This document shows, one piece after another, positions 61,641 through 64,000 of a DNA stretch of 64,000 nucleotides. The position numbers and the translations under genes are program-made. The DNA is taken from the NCBI RefSeq assembly GCF_033807575.1, contig NC_084713.1:11596703-11660702 (forward strand), given 5' to 3'. Under the pieces are notes generated by a model. That model did no database searches. It saw only the letters and a list, made by a program, of their open reading frames with translations, and had not been told where the DNA came from. Numbering within the stretch: the first letter of the stretch is position 1; every line of letters starts with the position of its first letter. The DNA is from Cydia pomonella (lineage: Eukaryota; Arthropoda; Insecta; Lepidoptera; Tortricidae).

Positions 61641-62929
61641 GGCACTAGTGATGGGCAGCTTGTAAGTTTCCAAAGTGAAACTTACGTTGAAATTTCACGT
61701 TTCTTTGATTTTTTCTTGGTTTCAAACTTTGTATATACGGACAAATAGACGCGGCGGGGAAACTTTGCTATAAAAATGTTTAGATAATAAAAAAGTCAAA
61801 TAAAATAAATAAATAGATATAGAATTTGTTAAAGCTCTGTCTGCTTTCTCCAACCTGTTCATATTTGTTTTTAATATCGAAATTAACAGCATGCCAAATA
61901 TAATGAAACATCAAGAGGTGTTACTCAATAGAAACGTTACTACTTTAAATCGTCAAATAAAAAAAATAAAAAATGGAAAATGAAATTTCATGTAGCAGAG
62001 ATTAAAATGAAATATCATGTAGGTATATATTTTTCATATACACTTCGTATGTGTGCAAAGCAAAAAGCAGATATGTGTAAAAAGAAAGGAAAAAGGGCAC
62101 ATCGTAATCGTAACGTGGTCTTGAACTTCCCTCCTTCGCTTAACAACCGGGTACGATTAACCCTTAGCCACGCGGCTAGTGTCACATATTCACGAATTTT
62201 CCGATCACAATCCGTTCTATTAGGAACGTCGGAAGTAGCGGAAAGGTTACATGAAATTTGAAGTGAAATTTATTCAGCAACATTTCTATCAGAAACATTT
62301 CCTGTGAATATTGTAATTTTCAACAGTTGAAATATGTCAATACGGTGCTAGCTCTAAGACTGACTAAATTGTGTAACTAATCAAATATAGCAAATGTATA
62401 TGTCAACGTGTCCAATACCAATTGATATCGACATTTCCATTTCCAACTATAATGCTTCCTTTTTCTAGGTTTTACTGTAACTGTAGTCAATTCTAGTTTC
62501 ATTTTCTGTTTAGCCTAGTAGTTGAATAATAGATAATGGTTTATAGAATTTATGACAATGTCCGCGTTTTTAATTGCAAATATAGCAACTGTGCAACACA
62601 GTGTTAACAAAAAGTAAATTAAATATAATATATCATAAAACATTCAAGCACGCGTCATAAATTTCGAAAAGTCAAATTGAGCGTTATCATTAGACGTTTA
62701 TTATTTCGGGACCTCTACTGCCTTGAGCGAAACAGCCAAAGTTCGTCAGATTACGATTCGTTTATACGAGACGACCGCGACCAGTATCCCCAGCCCCTCA
62801 CCGTGAGTTTTAACGCGGCCTTAAACGCTAGTGACTGTGTCAGCTCAAACGCAGTGCATCCCGCTTGCACTAATATCAGTACGAGCAAAGAGAATTTCGT
62901 ATAGAAGCGTTTTGTCAAAGTATTTTTTT
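61641..62929. other. Gene-poor DNA
   Basis: Short frames at 61980-62261 and 62677-62904 lack recognisable domains and were not accepted. Confidence 0.4.
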
Positions 62930-63045
62930 TTATACTACGTCGGTGGCAAACAAGCATACGCCTGATGGTAAGCAGTCTCCGCAGCCTATGTACGCCTGCA
63001 ACTCCAGAGGAGTCACATGCGCGTTGCCGACCCTAACCTATTTTG
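62930..63045 (+). repeat. Interspersed repeat family C
   Basis: 'tatactacgtcggtggcaaa', 'caagcatacg', 'cctgatggtaagcagtctcc' and 'catgcgcgttgccgacccta' form a very common lepidopteran repeat by recall. Its class is unknown to me. Confidence 0.75.
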
Positions 63046-63145
63046 TAGTCAACTAAATTTACTGCCATGTGTCGACACAAGACATGCCTGACATATGGTT
63101 ATTTGACCCATGTTTTTTCACTGATATGTGTTAAATATCAAACGA

Positions 63146-63205
63146 TGTCGCCATCTACTCGAGTATAGGCCAAAGGTATGTCGCCATCTAATCGAGCATA
63201 CATTT
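63146..63205 (+). repeat. Two-unit near-tandem repeat
   Basis: 'atgtcgccatcta.tcgag' occurs at about 63146 and again at about 63179. Confidence 0.75.
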
Positions 63206-63411
63206 TTCTTAATTTTTCGAGACCCGTTTTTTTCTTTGACTTTATCTTATGTTTGGTACAAGGGAGATGTATTATGAGTTAGTTTACGTTTACGCAGTCG
63301 CTAGCGAATATGCCAGTGTCACTCGTGGCAAGGATAAACCGGTGCGGATCTGACTTCATACGAGTATCAGTCCTAGACATCTAAAGCTGTTTTCGTTTAA
63401 CTATGTAGCTT

Positions 63412-63814
63412 TCTAGGGTTCCGTACCTCAAAAGGAAAAAAAACGGATGCTTTATAGCATCACTTTATAGTCCGTATATCTGTCAAGACCCTTTCTCTCG
63501 GGAACGCATGGAGGTATCAAGTTAAAATACAAACCATTTACTCTTTACCGTCCTATGAAGCTATGAAAAGTCAAACATAAGTTAACGTAAAAAAAAGGAT
63601 ACGGCCGTTTATGCCTCAAAAAACGTACATTTCGAGACGCTGAAGGGAATCAAAATTTATCGAGTAATTCCCATTGAAGAACTTGAAAATTCGGTAAGTA
63701 ATATTATCTCATATTACATGTACAGGAAAAAATCTGAAAACTATAAATTTGTAAAAAAAGGTTTAATTTGTACGGAACCTTGTGTGGGAGTTCTGAATCG
63801 CACTTGTCCGGTTT
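63412..63814 (-). repeat. Diverged relative of the 'ggttccgtagcc' repeat
   Basis: Its plus-strand start 'ctagggttccgtacctcaaa' and end 'aatcgcacttgtccggttt' correspond to the two ends of 39573-40125, with a different interior that includes 'cctttctctcgggaacgc'. This is a second subfamily. Confidence 0.7.
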
Positions 63815-64000
63815 AAATTATAGCTATCGTCACAAGACTGACAGTCGTAAGTCTATAAGTCTGGTTTTGAGGTACAAGTTGAAATAAAAATGTTTTCACC
63901 TTGCTCCATAATGCTCTTATCCCGAGATCTTAGAAACAATTTTAAAAAAAATCTGCCGAAGAAAGAAAACCAGTGCCGTCTTCTTTGTCGGCTTCAGTCT

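Overview
The window looks like lepidopteran (moth or butterfly) nuclear DNA. It is AT-rich and almost empty of genes. It holds interspersed repeats of kinds I recognise from Lepidoptera: tRNA-derived SINEs, LINE 3' ends with short A-rich tails, the repeat that opens with 'ttagggttccgtagccaaat' and closes with 'gactcgcacttggccgc', and many short foldback elements. I see no bacterial operons, CRISPR array or stand-alone tRNA or rRNA gene. Family names come from recall of motifs, not from a search.

Host genes: only one stretch looks like a host coding exon, a 163-codon glutamine-rich first coding exon on the minus strand (42319-41831). It ends in a strong GTAAGA splice donor and has a TATCGATA (DRE-type) motif about 90 bases upstream of its ATG. 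The remaining exons are not recognisable and may lie beyond the left edge. A second CpG-dense patch with a palindromic TATA motif (about 54230-54550) could be another promoter.

Mobile DNA, left to right: a non-LTR reverse transcriptase/endonuclease pseudogene with two frameshifts (7345-9080); a SINE (10188-10470) followed by a perfect 36-bp palindrome; one foldback element inside another (14628-15172); a TIR-bounded block (17646-18955); a repeat interrupted by a SINE (24761-25074); a lepidopteran repeat with an internal segment amplified to three copies (25487-26552); a three-level nest (29995-36160) centred on a complete young LTR element; a deleted LINE (37150-38366, minus); and a decayed DNA transposon whose left inverted arm is split by another repeat (39500-40870). 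Further right are LINE tails and four foldback MITEs.

The best-preserved object is the LTR element at 31026-35600. It has 518-bp LTRs that I cannot tell apart by eye, a perfect 5-bp target duplication (CACAG), a primer-binding site that fits tRNA-Tyr, a polypurine tract, and one uninterrupted 1044-codon ORF. That ORF joins a BEL/Pao-type Gag to the zinc-binding start and the extreme end of the integrase region. Protease, reverse transcriptase, RNase H and the integrase catalytic core are absent. It is therefore a recent, non-autonomous but translatable element, sitting inside an older TIR element, which itself sits inside an older lepidopteran repeat. It is the strongest candidate for something not yet described.
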